A stretch of DNA of 47,090 bases from Streptomyces noursei (GTDB taxonomy: Bacteria > Actinomycetota > Actinomycetes > Streptomycetales > Streptomycetaceae), in the NCBI RefSeq assembly GCF_001646665.1, contig NZ_LWBU01000002.1, positions 17,962-65,051 on the forward strand, read 5' to 3'. The notes below the pieces were generated by a model. That model searched no databases. It worked only from the letters and a program-made list of their open reading frames with translations, and had not been told where the DNA came from. Below, in pieces: positions 16,706 through 25,983 of the stretch; the stretch's first letter is position 1, and each line of letters opens with the position of its first letter. Made by a program: the position numbers and the translations under genes.

Positions 16706-18673
16706 ATGGATCCCGCTGACTCCACCGATCTGACCCGCCGTCAACTCACCGCCCGCGCGGGGGCCGTGGCCGCCGCTGCCGCCGTGGCCCCGGCGGCGCT
16801 CGCCGCACCCGCCACCGCCGCCCCCGCACCCGGCTCCGCCGCCGCGGCCCCCGCACCCCGGCCCACCGCCGACCGGCGCAGCTGCCTCGCCGTCGCCCGC
16901 GCCCTGCTCGTCCTCGACGACGACGACCAACCGCTGGTCCCGCGCTACCGGAAGGTCCTCCTCGGCGGCGGACTGCCCAAGTCCACCGCAGCCCCCAAGC
17001 ACGTCCTGGTCCTCGGCGCCGGACCCGCCGGCATGGTCGCCGCCGCCCTCCTCGGGCACGCCGGCCACCGGGTCACCGTCATCGAGGCCAACGGCAACCG
17101 GGCCGGCGGCCGCATCAAGACGTTCCGCACCGGCGGCCACGAGAACGCCCCGCAGGCGTTCGCCGACCCCAAGCAGTACGCCGAGGCCGGCGCCATGCGC
17201 ATCCCCGGCAGCCACCCGCTCGTCATCGGCCTCATCGACGCGCTCGGCATCGAGCGCAGACCGTTCCGCTACGTCGACACCGACCCCGACGGCACGCCGC
17301 GGTACCGCACCTGGATCCGCGTCAACGGCATCCGGGCCCGCCGCGCCGACTACGCCAAGGACCCGCGGGCGATCAACCGCTCCTTCGGCGTGCCGAAGAA
17401 GTACGAGAACGTCCCGGCCGCCGACATCGTGCGCCGCGCCCTCGACCCCGTACGCGACGAGTACAGCGTGCTGCGCCCCGACGGCACCCGGGCCGACAAG
17501 CCGATGCCCGAACTGCTGGAGGGCTGGGTCCGCGTCGTCCAGCGGTTCGGCGACTGGTCCATGCACCGGTTCCTCACCGAGCACGCCGGGCTCGACGAGC
17601 GCACGATCGACCTGATCGGGACCCTGGAGAACATGACCTCCCGGCTGCCGCTCTCCTTCCTGCACAGCTTCATCAGCCAGGCGCTCATCAGCCCCGGCAC
17701 CGCCTTCTGGGAGCTGGACGGCGGCACCGCCGTCCTCGCCGACGCGCTCCTCGGCCGGATCCGCGACAACGTCCGCTTCGACCGGCGCGTCACCCGGATC
17801 GAGACCCGGGAGAAGGGCGAGCGGGTCGTCGTCGAGACGGTCTCCGAGGGCCGCGGCGGGCCCGTGGTGCGCGAGCGGTTCACCGGCGACGCGGCGATCG
17901 TGACCATCCCCTTCTCCGGGCTCCGGCACGTCGAGATCACCCCCCGGCTCTCGTACCGCAAGCGCCGCGCCATCACCGAGGTCCACTACGACAGCGCCAC
18001 CAAGGTGCTCCTCGAATTCAGCCGCCGTTGGTGGGAGTTCGGCGAGGACGACTGGCGGCGCGAACTCGACGCCATGGAACCGGGCCTCTACGACAAGTAC
18101 CGCAAGGGCCGGGTCCCGGCGGACGGACGGCTGCTCGGCGCGCACCCCTCCGTACCCCGGGGGCACCTCTCCGAGGACCAGCGCACCCACTACGCGGCCA
18201 ACGCCCACCTCTCCCGCGACCAGCCCGAGGCCGCCGAGGTCATCGGCGGGGGGTCGGTCACCGACAACCCCAACCGCTTCATGTTCAACCCCTCCCACCC
18301 CGTCCCCGGCAGCGACGGCGGCGTGGTCCTGGCCTCCTACAGCTGGGCGGACGACGCCAGGCGCTGGGACGCCTACGACGACGAGGCCCGGTACGCGCTC
18401 GCCCTGCGCGGCATGCAGGAGGTGTACGGGCGGCGGCTGGAGGTCTTCTTCACGGGGGTCGGCCGCACCCAGAGCTGGCAGCGCGACCCGTACGCGTACG
18501 GCGAGGCCTCCGTCCTGCTGCCGGGCCAGCACACCGAGATCCTGCTGGACATGCGCACGCCCGAGGGCCCGCTGCACTTCGCGGGCTGCCACACCTCGGT
18601 CAAGCCCGCCTGGATCGAGGGCGCCCTCGAATCGGCGGTCCGCGCCGCCCTGGAGGTCCACGGCGGTCGCTGA
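16706..18673 (+). CDS. Tat-exported flavin amine / L-amino-acid oxidase
   Basis: A 655-aa FAD oxidase of the monoamine-oxidase/LAAO superfamily. The N-terminus [20 protein letters not shown] is a twin-arginine signal (Arg11-Arg12), so it is exported folded. The dinucleotide-binding motif [13 protein letters not shown] is at 104-116, the RAGGR motif at 132-136, and the C-terminal FAD loop is [20 protein letters not shown] (about 625-645). The length matches Streptomyces L-amino-acid oxidases such as L-glutamate oxidase. It would deaminate an amino acid or amine outside the cell, giving hydrogen peroxide and ammonia. Specificity cannot be read. It is a single gene ended by a strong hairpin. Confidence 0.92.
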   Translation: MDPADSTDLTRRQLTARAGAVAAAAAVAPAALAAPATAAPAPGSAAAAPAPRPTADRRSCLAVARALLVLDDDDQPLVPRYRKVLLGGGLPKSTAAPKHVLVLGAGPAGMVAAALLGHAGHRVTVIEANGNRAGGRIKTFRTGGHENAPQAFADPKQYAEAGAMRIPGSHPLVIGLIDALGIERRPFRYVDTDPDGTPRYRTWIRVNGIRARRADYAKDPRAINRSFGVPKKYENVPAADIVRRALDPVRDEYSVLRPDGTRADKPMPELLEGWVRVVQRFGDWSMHRFLTEHAGLDERTIDLIGTLENMTSRLPLSFLHSFISQALISPGTAFWELDGGTAVLADALLGRIRDNVRFDRRVTRIETREKGERVVVETVSEGRGGPVVRERFTGDAAIVTIPFSGLRHVEITPRLSYRKRRAITEVHYDSATKVLLEFSRRWWEFGEDDWRRELDAMEPGLYDKYRKGRVPADGRLLGAHPSVPRGHLSEDQRTHYAANAHLSRDQPEAAEVIGGGSVTDNPNRFMFNPSHPVPGSDGGVVLASYSWADDARRWDAYDDEARYALALRGMQEVYGRRLEVFFTGVGRTQSWQRDPYAYGEASVLLPGQHTEILLDMRTPEGPLHFAGCHTSVKPAWIEGALESAVRAALEVHGGR

Positions 18674-18676
18674 ACG

Positions 18677-18719
18677 GCGGGCCCCGGGGGTGTGACGGCG
18701 AACCGTCCCCGGGGCCCGC
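18677..18719. terminator. Bidirectional terminator after the oxidase
   Basis: A perfect 13-bp inverted repeat GCGGGCCCCGGGG (18677-18689) and its complement (18707-18719) with a 17-nt loop lies directly after the oxidase stop and before the convergent ABC exporter stop. The rest of the gap to 18816 holds a repeated 13-mer CCGTGCTCGGGCC (18725 and 18786) and a second copy of the exporter's last codons (TGGCACGGGTGA on minus, 18768-18779). Confidence 0.75.
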
Positions 18720-18816
18720 TCCCACCGTGCTCGGGCCTTGGGGCGCGCGGAGCGGCCTCCCCGGTCCTCACCCGTGCCACGCCCGCCGTGCTCGGGCCCC
18801 GCCCGCGCCGCCGCTC

Positions 18817-20607
18817 CTACCCGTGCCAGGACCGCCACAGGGCCGCGTAGGCGCCGTCCGCGGCCACCAGCTCGGCGTGGCTGCCCAGCTCGCTGATCCG
18901 GCCGTCCTCGACGACCGCGATCACGTCCGCGTCATGGGCCGTGTGCAGCCGGTGCGCGATCGCCACCACCGTACGGCCGTCCAGCACCCGGGCCAGCGAC
19001 CGCTCCAGGTGGCGGGCGGCGCGCGGGTCCAGCAGGGACGTCGCCTCGTCCAGCACCAGGGTGTGCGGGTCGGCCAGCACCAGGCGGGCCAGCGCGACCT
19101 GCTGGGCCTGCGCCGGGGTCAGCGCCAGGCCGCCCGAACCGACCTCGGTGTCCAGCCCGTCGTCCAGCGCCCGGGCCCAGCCGTCGGCGTCGACCGCCCC
19201 GAGGGCCGCCCACAGCTCGGCGTCCCCGGCGCCGGCCCGGGCCAGCAGCAGGTTGTCGCGGAGCGTGCCGACGAAGACGTGGTGCTCCTGGTTGACCAGC
19301 GCGACGTGCTCCCGGACCCGCTCGGCGGGCATCCGCGACAGTTCCGCCCCGCCCAGGGTGACCCGGCCGGCGCGCGGCGCGTAGATCCCGGCGAGCAGCC
19401 GGCCCAGCGTCGACTTGCCCGCCCCCGACGGACCCACCAGCGCCACCCGCGTGCCCGGCGGCACGTCCAGCGCCACCCCGTGCAGCACGTCCACGCCCTC
19501 GCGGTAGCCGAACCGCACCTCCTCCGCCCGCACGTCGCGCCCGTCGGGCCGCACGGACGCGTCGCCGCTCTCCGGCTCGATGTCCCGCACGCCGACGAGC
19601 CGGGCCAGCGACACCTGCGCCACCTGGAGCTCGTCGTACCAGCGCAGGATGATCCCCACCGGGTCCACCAGCATCTGCGCCAGCAGCGCGCCGGTCGTCA
19701 GCTGCCCCACGTCCATCCAGCCGTTCAGGACGAACACGCCGCCGATCATCAGGACGGCGGCGAGGACCGCGGTGTGCGTGAGGTTGACCACCGGGAAGAG
19801 GACCGAGCGCAGGAAGAGCGTGTAACGCTCCCACGCCGTCCACTCCTTGATCCGCCGGTCCGACAGCGCGGTCCGCCGCGCGCCCAGCCGGTGCGCCTCC
19901 ACCGTCCGCCCCGCGTCCACCGTCTCCGCAAGCGCGGCGGCGACCGCCGCGTACCCGGCGGCCTCCGACCGGTACGCCGACGGCGCCCGCCGGAAGTACC
20001 AGCGGCAGCCGGTGACCAGCAGCGGCGCGGCGACCAGCACGGCGAGCGCCAGCGGGGGCGCGGTCACCGTGATGCCGCCGACCAGCAGCCCCGCCCACAC
20101 CACGCCGACGGCCAGCTGCGGCACCGCCTCGCGCATGGCGTTGGCCAGCCGGTCGACGTCGGTGGTGATCCGGGAGAGCAGGTCACCGGTGCCCGCCCGC
20201 TCCAGCACGCCCGGCGGCAGCGCGACCGCCCGCACGAGGAAGTCCTCGCGCAGGTCGGCCAGCATCTCCTCGCCGAGCATCGCACCGCGCAACCGCACCA
20301 TCCGGACGAACACCGCCTGCACCGCCAGCGCGACGGCGAACGCCCCGACGGTGACGGGCAGGTGCAGCTCCCGCGCCCCCTCGGCGAGCCGGTCGACCAG
20401 CGAGCCGAGCAGGTACGGACCCACCATCGACGCGAGGACCGCCACCGCGTTGACGGCGACGAGCACGGCGAACGCCGTGCGGTGGCGGCGCAGCAGCCGG
20501 GTCACGTACGCCCGGACGGTCGCGGCGGTGCCGACCGGCAGGGTGGTTGCCGACTCGGGGGCCGCCGGGTCGTACGCGGGCGGCGCCATGCCGATGACGG
20601 GGGTCAT
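18817..20607 (-). CDS. ABC exporter half-transporter, subunit B (ATPase-competent Walker site)
   Basis: A 596-aa half exporter: six TM segments (about 40-320) and a nucleotide-binding domain. Walker A VGPSGAGKSTL is intact, Walker B LVLDEATSLLD has Asp520-Glu521, and the switch His552 (AIAHRLHT) is present. The ABC signature, however, reads LALTPAQAQQVALAR: LTPAQ replaces LSGGQ (496-500). The start overlaps the partner gene stop (20604-20607), so the two make a heterodimer. With the partner's intact LSGGQ this domain forms the one complete ATP site. Substrate is unknown; the pair is of the type used for peptide, drug or siderophore export (inference). Confidence 0.93.
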   Translation of the reverse strand: MTPVIGMAPPAYDPAAPESATTLPVGTAATVRAYVTRLLRRHRTAFAVLVAVNAVAVLASMVGPYLLGSLVDRLAEGARELHLPVTVGAFAVALAVQAVFVRMVRLRGAMLGEEMLADLREDFLVRAVALPPGVLERAGTGDLLSRITTDVDRLANAMREAVPQLAVGVVWAGLLVGGITVTAPPLALAVLVAAPLLVTGCRWYFRRAPSAYRSEAAGYAAVAAALAETVDAGRTVEAHRLGARRTALSDRRIKEWTAWERYTLFLRSVLFPVVNLTHTAVLAAVLMIGGVFVLNGWMDVGQLTTGALLAQMLVDPVGIILRWYDELQVAQVSLARLVGVRDIEPESGDASVRPDGRDVRAEEVRFGYREGVDVLHGVALDVPPGTRVALVGPSGAGKSTLGRLLAGIYAPRAGRVTLGGAELSRMPAERVREHVALVNQEHHVFVGTLRDNLLLARAGAGDAELWAALGAVDADGWARALDDGLDTEVGSGGLALTPAQAQQVALARLVLADPHTLVLDEATSLLDPRAARHLERSLARVLDGRTVVAIAHRLHTAHDADVIAVVEDGRISELGSHAELVAADGAYAALWRSWHG

Positions 20608-22454
20608 GCGGGCTCCCCGATGTCCACCAGGGTGTCCTCCTCGGTCTCGCGGGTGACCACCGCGCGGTAGCGCTCCTCGGCGGCCAGCAGTTCGCGGTGG
20701 GTGCCCACCGCCACCGCCCGTCCGTCACGGACGAACACCACCCGGTCCGCGAGGTCGAGCAGCAGGGGCGACGAGGCCAGCACGACGGTCGTCCGGCCGG
20801 TGCGCAGCTCCCGGACGCCCGCCGCGACCCGTGCCTCGGTGTGCGAGTCCACCGCCGACGTCGGCTCGTCGAGCACCAGCACCTCGGGGTCGGTGACCAG
20901 GGACCGGGCCAGTGCCAGGCGCTGGCGCTGGCCGCCGGAGAGGGACCGGCCGCGTTCGGTGATCCGGGTGTTCATCGGGTCGCCGCCCGGGTCCGCCGAC
21001 GCCTGCGCGAGCGCGTCCAGCACGTCACCGCAGCGGGCCGCCGCCAGGGCGTCCCCGGGCGTGACGCGCCCGGACGACGGCACGTCCAGCAGCTCGCGCA
21101 GGGTGCCGGACAGCAGCACCGGGTCCTTGTCCTGGACGAGGACGGCCGTGCGGGCCGTGCCGAGGGGCAGCTCGTCCAGGGGGGTGCCGCCGAGGAGGAC
21201 GGAGACGTGTGCCTCCGGCTCCCCGGGCGGGTGCCCGCCGAGCCGGTCGGCCAGCCTCCCGGCGGCGTCCGGGTCGCCGCACACCACGGCGGTGAACAGA
21301 CCGGCGGGGGCGAGCAGTCCGGTCACCGGGTCGTACAGGTCCCCGCCCGGAGGGCCGCCGGCCGGGGCTTCGCCGGCCGGGAGCGGACCGGCCGGGAGGT
21401 CACCGGCCGGGGTTTCGCCGACCGGTGGTTCGCCGGCCGCCGCCGGCCCGGTGGCCGTGGTGCGCGTCAGGGCGAGCACCCCGGCGGCGCGCTTCGCGGA
21501 GGGGCGCGAGAAGGAGTACGCCATGGCGATCTCCTCGAAGTTGCGCAAGGGGTGATGGGCGAGGGCGACCGCGCCGTACACGGTGACCAGTTCGCCGACC
21601 GTGACGCGCCCCTCCAGGGCGAGCCCCGCCCCGTACACCACCACCACGACCAGCAGCAGCCCCGGCAGCAGCACCTGGACCGCGGCGATCAGGGCCCACA
21701 TGCGGGCGCTGTGCACGGCGGCCTCACGGACCTGCTGCGACGCCTCGCGGTAGCGGCCGAGGAAGAGGTCCTCGCCGCCGATGCCGCGCAGCACCCGCAG
21801 TCCGGCGACCGTGTCCGAGGCCAGCTCGGTGGCGCGGCCCGCCTTCTCGCGCTGGACGTCGGCCCGGCGGGTGGCGCGGGGGAGCAGCGGCAGGGCGGCG
21901 AGGGCCAGCACGGGCACGCCGGCGGCGACGACGACGCCGAGGGCCGGCTGGTAGACCACCAGCCCCACGCAGACCAGGACCAGGGTGGTGGCCGCGGCGG
22001 CGAACCGCGACAGCGTCTCCACGAACCAGCCGATCTTCTCGACGTCACCGGTGGAGACGGCGACGACCTCGCCCGCCGCGACCCGGCGGTTCAGCAGCGA
22101 GCCCAGCTCGGCGCTCTTGCGGGCCAGCAGCTGCTGGACGCGGGCGGCGGCGGTGATCCAGTTGGTGACGGCCGTGCGGTGCATCATCGTGTCGCCCACG
22201 GCGATGGCCGCGCCCAGTACGGCGAGCAGGGCGCCCGCGCGGGCCAGGTCCCCGCCCGAGCGGTCGATCACGGCCTGGACCGCGAGGCCCACACCCAGCG
22301 GCGAGCCGGCGATGCCCAGGTGCAGCAGCAGGCCCCACAGCAGGGACTTGACCTGACCGCCCAGCTGGTTGCGCCCCAGCCAGAGCAGGAAGCGGGTGCC
22401 CGACCTGACGTCGGGTTCACCCGGATCGGCGTACGGAAGGTGGTGGATCTGCAT
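20604..22454 (-). CDS. ABC exporter half-transporter, subunit A (degenerate Walker A, intact signature)
   Basis: A 616-aa half exporter starting at the ATG at 22454 (MQIHHLPYADP); upstream in-frame sequence is Arg-rich shadow. TMs cover about 25-320. The P-loop position reads VVCGDPDAAGRLADRL (about 393), lacking the GKS/T, and the H-loop His is replaced by Ser (VVLASSPLLLD, about 560). The signature SLSGGQRQRLALAR (504-517) and Walker B VLVLDEPTSAVD are intact. Between the TM and ATPase domains lies a linker of about five Pro-Ala-Gly pentapeptides. It must work with the coupled subunit B, since alone it cannot bind ATP normally. Divergent from the PNGase gene; the 179-bp gap shows no clear promoter. 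Confidence 0.92.
   Translation of the reverse strand: MQIHHLPYADPGEPDVRSGTRFLLWLGRNQLGGQVKSLLWGLLLHLGIAGSPLGVGLAVQAVIDRSGGDLARAGALLAVLGAAIAVGDTMMHRTAVTNWITAAARVQQLLARKSAELGSLLNRRVAAGEVVAVSTGDVEKIGWFVETLSRFAAAATTLVLVCVGLVVYQPALGVVVAAGVPVLALAALPLLPRATRRADVQREKAGRATELASDTVAGLRVLRGIGGEDLFLGRYREASQQVREAAVHSARMWALIAAVQVLLPGLLLVVVVVYGAGLALEGRVTVGELVTVYGAVALAHHPLRNFEEIAMAYSFSRPSAKRAAGVLALTRTTATGPAAAGEPPVGETPAGDLPAGPLPAGEAPAGGPPGGDLYDPVTGLLAPAGLFTAVVCGDPDAAGRLADRLGGHPPGEPEAHVSVLLGGTPLDELPLGTARTAVLVQDKDPVLLSGTLRELLDVPSSGRVTPGDALAAARCGDVLDALAQASADPGGDPMNTRITERGRSLSGGQRQRLALARSLVTDPEVLVLDEPTSAVDSHTEARVAAGVRELRTGRTTVVLASSPLLLDLADRVVFVRDGRAVAVGTHRELLAAEERYRAVVTRETEEDTLVDIGEPA
21351..21440 (-). repeat. 15-bp tandem repeat encoding PAGxx pentapeptides in the ABC subunit A linker
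   Basis: Units such as TTCGCCGGCCGGGAG, CGGACCGGCCGGGAG, GTCACCGGCCGGGGT and TTCGCCGACCGGTGG repeat every 15 bp. Read on the minus strand they give PVGET, PAGDL, PAGPL, PAGEA, PAGGP, a flexible linker just before the ATPase domain. The phase keeps the frame, so copy number can vary without breaking the gene. Confidence 0.8.
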
Positions 22455-22633
22455 GACGTCCCAGGGGTTCCGTCGGCGGGCGGCAGCGCGGAGCGGCCGC
22501 CGGAAACCGTGCAAGGTTCGCCTTCCGGACCGGTGACGGGCAATCGATTTTCGGCGGCGACCGCGCGCTTCGCGCCACGGTCCGGACCCCGCCCCTGGCG
22601 CGGGCAGTGTGTCCCGCGCTTCACTCCCGGCCC

Positions 22634-24229
22634 ATGAGACCACGACGAGTCATGAGCATGCTCATGTGCGGAGTTCTCGCCCTCACCGGACTGCTCGGTG
22701 CGGCCCCGGTGTCCGCCGCGCCCCACGACCCACCGCCCGAGTTCGGCACCGATTGGCGCGATCCGGTCACCGCCGCCCCGCCCGTTCCCCGCCCGGACGG
22801 CGCGCCCACCTGCGAAGTGAAGCTCGCCGAGGCCCAGTTCCGCGACTTCACGCCGTACAAGGGCCTCTACACGCCCCCCGAGGGGTGCGGCGACCGGTGG
22901 AGCGCGGTGGTGCTGCGCCTCGACGGCAGCGTGAAGGGACGCCAGTACGACCGGCTCGGCCATGTGTCCGTCGGCGGCGTCGAGGTGTTCCGCACCTCCA
23001 CACCCCAGCCGTCCCCCGACGGCATCACCTGGTCGGTCGAGAAGGACATCACCCGGTACAGCGACGTCCTGCGCCGCCCCGGGCCCGTCGAGATGCTCAT
23101 CGGCAACGTCGTGGACGACACCCACACCGGTGTCCTCGACGTCCGGGTGACGCTGACCTTCCACGCCGGGCGGCCCGCTCCCTCCTCCGCCGTCCCCGAC
23201 CGCGTCCTGCCGCTCACCACGCCGTCCCTCACCACCCCCCGCAACACCGAGCGGATCCTCGCCGAGGTGTACGCCACCGGCTCGGGCGGCGGCTGCGAGG
23301 AGTACTGGTACCTGACCGTCCCGGACACCGCGCCCTACTCGTGCAGGGCGGCCGGCGGACCGCACCGCGAGGTGCGGATCACCGTCGACGGACGGCTCGC
23401 CGGCATCGCCGCCCCCTTCCCCACCGTCTGGACCGGCGGCTGGTCCAACCCCTTCCTCTGGTACGTGATCCCCGGCCCCCGCGCCTTCGACGTCGCACCG
23501 GTCCTCTACGACCTCACCCCGTTCGCCGCGCTGCTCAACGACGGCCGCCCGCACCGCGTGGAGGTCTCGGTCGCGGGCGTGCCGGCCGGACGGCCCGGCT
23601 GGTCCACCCCCACCAACGTGCTGCTCTGGCAGGACGAGAACCGCGCGGTCGTCACCGGCGCCCTCACCCGCCACGAGGAGAGCACCCCCACCGTCTCCTC
23701 GGTCCACACCCCCGGCACCGAGCACCGGCTCGACACCGCGGCCGCCCACCGGCTCACCGTCGCCGGCCACCTGGACACCTCGCACGGCCGGGTCACGACC
23801 ACCGTCACCCGGTCGGTGGCCCACACCTCCGTACACCGCTGGACCGGGGACGAGAGCCGGGACGCGCTGACCGCGACCTGGCGGGACGACGAAACGGTGG
23901 AGCACGGGGCCACCAGCACCCGCACCCACCGCACGTACACCATGGACGGGGTGACGACACTGGGCGCCGGCGACCGGCTGCGGACCGTCCTCACCCTCGG
24001 CGACCGCGCCCGCTCCCTCGTCATGCGCGCCGGTCAGCGCCCGCGGTGGACCCGGCTCGACGACACGTACACCGGTGACGCGACGTACACCACCGGCGTC
24101 CCGCGCGACCAGCGGCACGCCGTCGGGACCAGCTCCGAGCGCTACCGGCTGTACGGCCCGGACGGCTGCTGGGACCGTACGCTGCGGACGGTCCAGGGAA
24201 CCCTCACCGAGGACCGCCGCCGCTGCTGA
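22634..24229 (+). CDS. Secreted peptide-N4-(N-acetyl-beta-glucosaminyl)asparagine amidase A-like (PNGase A)
   Basis: A 531-aa exported protein. A Sec signal peptide ends near residue 28 (APVSA before APHDP). The core closely follows plant and fungal PNGase A: PPPEFGTDW, ... CEVKLAEAQFRDFTPYKG, KGRQYDRLGHVSVGGVEVFR (101-120), ITWSVEKDITRYSDVL (131-146), MLIGNVVDDTHTGVLDVRVT (154-173). PNGase A removes N-glycans from glycoproteins by cutting the Asn side-chain amide, including core alpha-1,3-fucosylated glycans. The ATG at 22634 is preferred over a GTG at 22607; neither has a strong ribosome binding site. It converges with the GH109 gene across a shared terminator. Confidence 0.85.
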   Translation: MRPRRVMSMLMCGVLALTGLLGAAPVSAAPHDPPPEFGTDWRDPVTAAPPVPRPDGAPTCEVKLAEAQFRDFTPYKGLYTPPEGCGDRWSAVVLRLDGSVKGRQYDRLGHVSVGGVEVFRTSTPQPSPDGITWSVEKDITRYSDVLRRPGPVEMLIGNVVDDTHTGVLDVRVTLTFHAGRPAPSSAVPDRVLPLTTPSLTTPRNTERILAEVYATGSGGGCEEYWYLTVPDTAPYSCRAAGGPHREVRITVDGRLAGIAAPFPTVWTGGWSNPFLWYVIPGPRAFDVAPVLYDLTPFAALLNDGRPHRVEVSVAGVPAGRPGWSTPTNVLLWQDENRAVVTGALTRHEESTPTVSSVHTPGTEHRLDTAAAHRLTVAGHLDTSHGRVTTTVTRSVAHTSVHRWTGDESRDALTATWRDDETVEHGATSTRTHRTYTMDGVTTLGAGDRLRTVLTLGDRARSLVMRAGQRPRWTRLDDTYTGDATYTTGVPRDQRHAVGTSSERYRLYGPDGCWDRTLRTVQGTLTEDRRRC

Positions 24230-24244
24230 TCCACCGCTGTCGCG

Positions 24245-24284
24245 GTGCGGGGCCCGGCCGGCGTCCTCGGGCCGGGCCCCGCAC
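24245..24284. terminator. Perfect 15-bp bidirectional terminator hairpin
   Basis: GTGCGGGGCCCGGCC (24245-24259) pairs perfectly with 24270-24284 around a 10-nt loop, exactly filling the 58-bp gap between the convergent PNGase (stop 24229) and GH109 (stop 24288) genes. Confidence 0.85.
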
Positions 24285-24287
24285 CCC

Positions 24288-25712
24288 TCACGCGGGCCGG
24301 ACCGAGTCCACGCCCGGCCGTGCCCGGCGCCACTCGCCGCGCGTGAAGTCGGGTATCGGCTGCGGCGCGCCCTTCGCCCTGATCGAGGCGTGGCTGAGCG
24401 GCACGGGGGCCGTCCAGGTGGCGCCGTCGTACACGTCGAAGTCCGGGACCAGGCCGAGCCTCATGCACTGCGTCAGGCGGAAGACCATGAGGTAGTCCAT
24501 CCCGCCGTGCCCGCCGGGCGGATCGGCGTGCTCCTTCCACAGCCAGTGGTCGAACTCGTCCGCGTACGCGGAGAAGTCGGCCCACCGGTCGTCGCTGTGG
24601 TCGGGCTCCAGGTATATCCGGGCCGGGTAGTCCTCGAAGACGCCCTTCGTCCCGCCCAGGCTGTTGATCCTGCTGTACGGGTGCGGCGTCGACACGTCGT
24701 GCTCCAGCCGGATCACCCGGCCCTTCGCCGTCTGCACCATGCTGACGGTCCGGTCGCTCCCGACGTACGTCTCCTTCCAACTGGGGTCACCGGGCGGCAC
24801 GTTGGCCTCGCGGTACTCGGCCAGGCCCAGCGCCGGTGTGCCGAAACTGCTGATGCTGACCGCCCGGTCGCCCCGGTTGACGTCCATGTAGCCGGCGACC
24901 GGCCCGAAGCCGTGGTTGGGGTAGAGGTCGCCCCGCAGCCGGGTGTGCCACAGACGGCGCCAGGGGCCCTCGTAGTACGTCGGCGAGAACATCAGGCCCC
25001 GCAGGTCGTGGTTGTACGCCCCGGCCCCGTGCAGCAGTTCGCCGAACTTGCCGGCGTGGGCCATACGCAGGACCCGCATCTCGTTCCTGCCGTAGCAGCA
25101 GTTCTCCAGCTGCATGCAGTGGCGGCGGGTGCGCTCGGAGAGGTCGACCAGCTCCCACAGCTCGTCCAGGCGCATCGCCAGGGGGCACTCGACGCCGACG
25201 TGCTTGCCGTTCAGCATCGCCGTCCGGGCCATGGCGAAGTGCGTGTCCCAGGGCGTGGCCACGTAGACGAGGTCGACGTCGCCGCGTTCGCAGAGCCTCT
25301 CGTAGTCGTGCTCCCCGTTGGCGTAGACGGCGGGCGACGGCTGCCCGGCCCGTACGACCTTGGCCGCGGCGCGCTCGGTCTTGGCCCGTACCGGATCGCA
25401 GACCGCGACCACCCGTACGCCGGGGAGGGCCAGGAACAGGTCGATCATCCCGTCGCCGCGGTTGCCCAGTCCCACCATCGCGACGCGGACGGTGGAGCGC
25501 CCCTCGAAGGGCACGCCGGCCATGGTGCGGCCCTGGCGCGGGGGAGCGGCGGTGGTCTCCGGCGCCCCGGTCTCCGCGGCGGCGGCGGTACCGCCCAGCG
25601 CGCCGAGCCCCAGACCCGCGGCGCCCGCCGCACCGGCCGTCGTCCGCAGGACGGACCGGCGGCTGGGCGGGTCCTGCGCCCGGCCCCGGTTCCCGGGTGC
25701 TGCGTCGTTCAT
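24288..25712 (-). CDS. Tat-exported GH109-like alpha-N-acetylgalactosaminidase (Gfo/Idh/MocA fold)
   Basis: A 474-aa NAD-dependent glycosidase-type protein. The N-terminus [20 protein letters not shown] is a twin-arginine signal, so it is exported with its bound cofactor. The Rossmann motif [12 protein letters not shown] is at about 77-88. [20 protein letters not shown] (173-192), [14 protein letters not shown] (198-211) and LYPNHGFGP are strongly like GH109 enzymes, which remove terminal alpha-GalNAc (blood group A) by an NAD redox-elimination route. A plain oxidoreductase of the same fold is the alternative. The ATG at 25712 has GGAGG nine bases upstream. Its convergent neighbour is a PNGase; a wHTH gene is divergent. 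Confidence 0.88.
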   Translation of the reverse strand: MNDAAPGNRGRAQDPPSRRSVLRTTAGAAGAAGLGLGALGGTAAAAETGAPETTAAPPRQGRTMAGVPFEGRSTVRVAMVGLGNRGDGMIDLFLALPGVRVVAVCDPVRAKTERAAAKVVRAGQPSPAVYANGEHDYERLCERGDVDLVYVATPWDTHFAMARTAMLNGKHVGVECPLAMRLDELWELVDLSERTRRHCMQLENCCYGRNEMRVLRMAHAGKFGELLHGAGAYNHDLRGLMFSPTYYEGPWRRLWHTRLRGDLYPNHGFGPVAGYMDVNRGDRAVSISSFGTPALGLAEYREANVPPGDPSWKETYVGSDRTVSMVQTAKGRVIRLEHDVSTPHPYSRINSLGGTKGVFEDYPARIYLEPDHSDDRWADFSAYADEFDHWLWKEHADPPGGHGGMDYLMVFRLTQCMRLGLVPDFDVYDGATWTAPVPLSHASIRAKGAPQPIPDFTRGEWRRARPGVDSVRPA

Positions 25713-25912
25713 CGAACCTCCAGTGCGTCGTGTGCGCGGCTGGTCCATGAATCCCGGCAAGGACCCTGGCCGTCGGGGCCGTTGGTGCGCAAGGGGCCCG
25801 GTTGGACTCCTGTCACGGGCCCATGGACTCACCGAAGCGGACGGTCCGGCGGGCGTCCGGTGCCCGTGGCCGGGGTGGTCCGGCGGGGGCGGGGACGCGT
25901 CGTCCGCGGACG

Positions 25913-25930
25913 TTTCGAGAGCGCTCGAAA
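25913..25930. promoter_or_regulatory. Operator-like dyad between GH109 and wHTH genes
   Basis: TTTCGAG-AGCG-CTCGAAA is an 18-bp dyad with 7-bp perfect arms; nested in it is the perfect palindrome GAGCGCTC (25919-25926), the core also found in LacI-family operators. It stands in the 271-bp gap between divergent genes, about 200 bp before the GH109 start and 54 bp before the wHTH start. The rest of the gap is Gly/Arg-type G+C-rich sequence without a clear gene. Confidence 0.45.
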
Positions 25931-25983
25931 GGCTGTCGGCCGCGGCGGCCGGCGGCCGAGACTTCTTCTCGTGGGGCGGGGCC

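Noticed and set aside
18725..18828. Possible recent tandem duplication at the 3' end of the ABC subunit B gene
   Set aside because: A 13-mer repeats at 61 bp and a 12-bp end-codon copy at 49 bp; the different offsets do not fit one duplication, so I left it as a note only.
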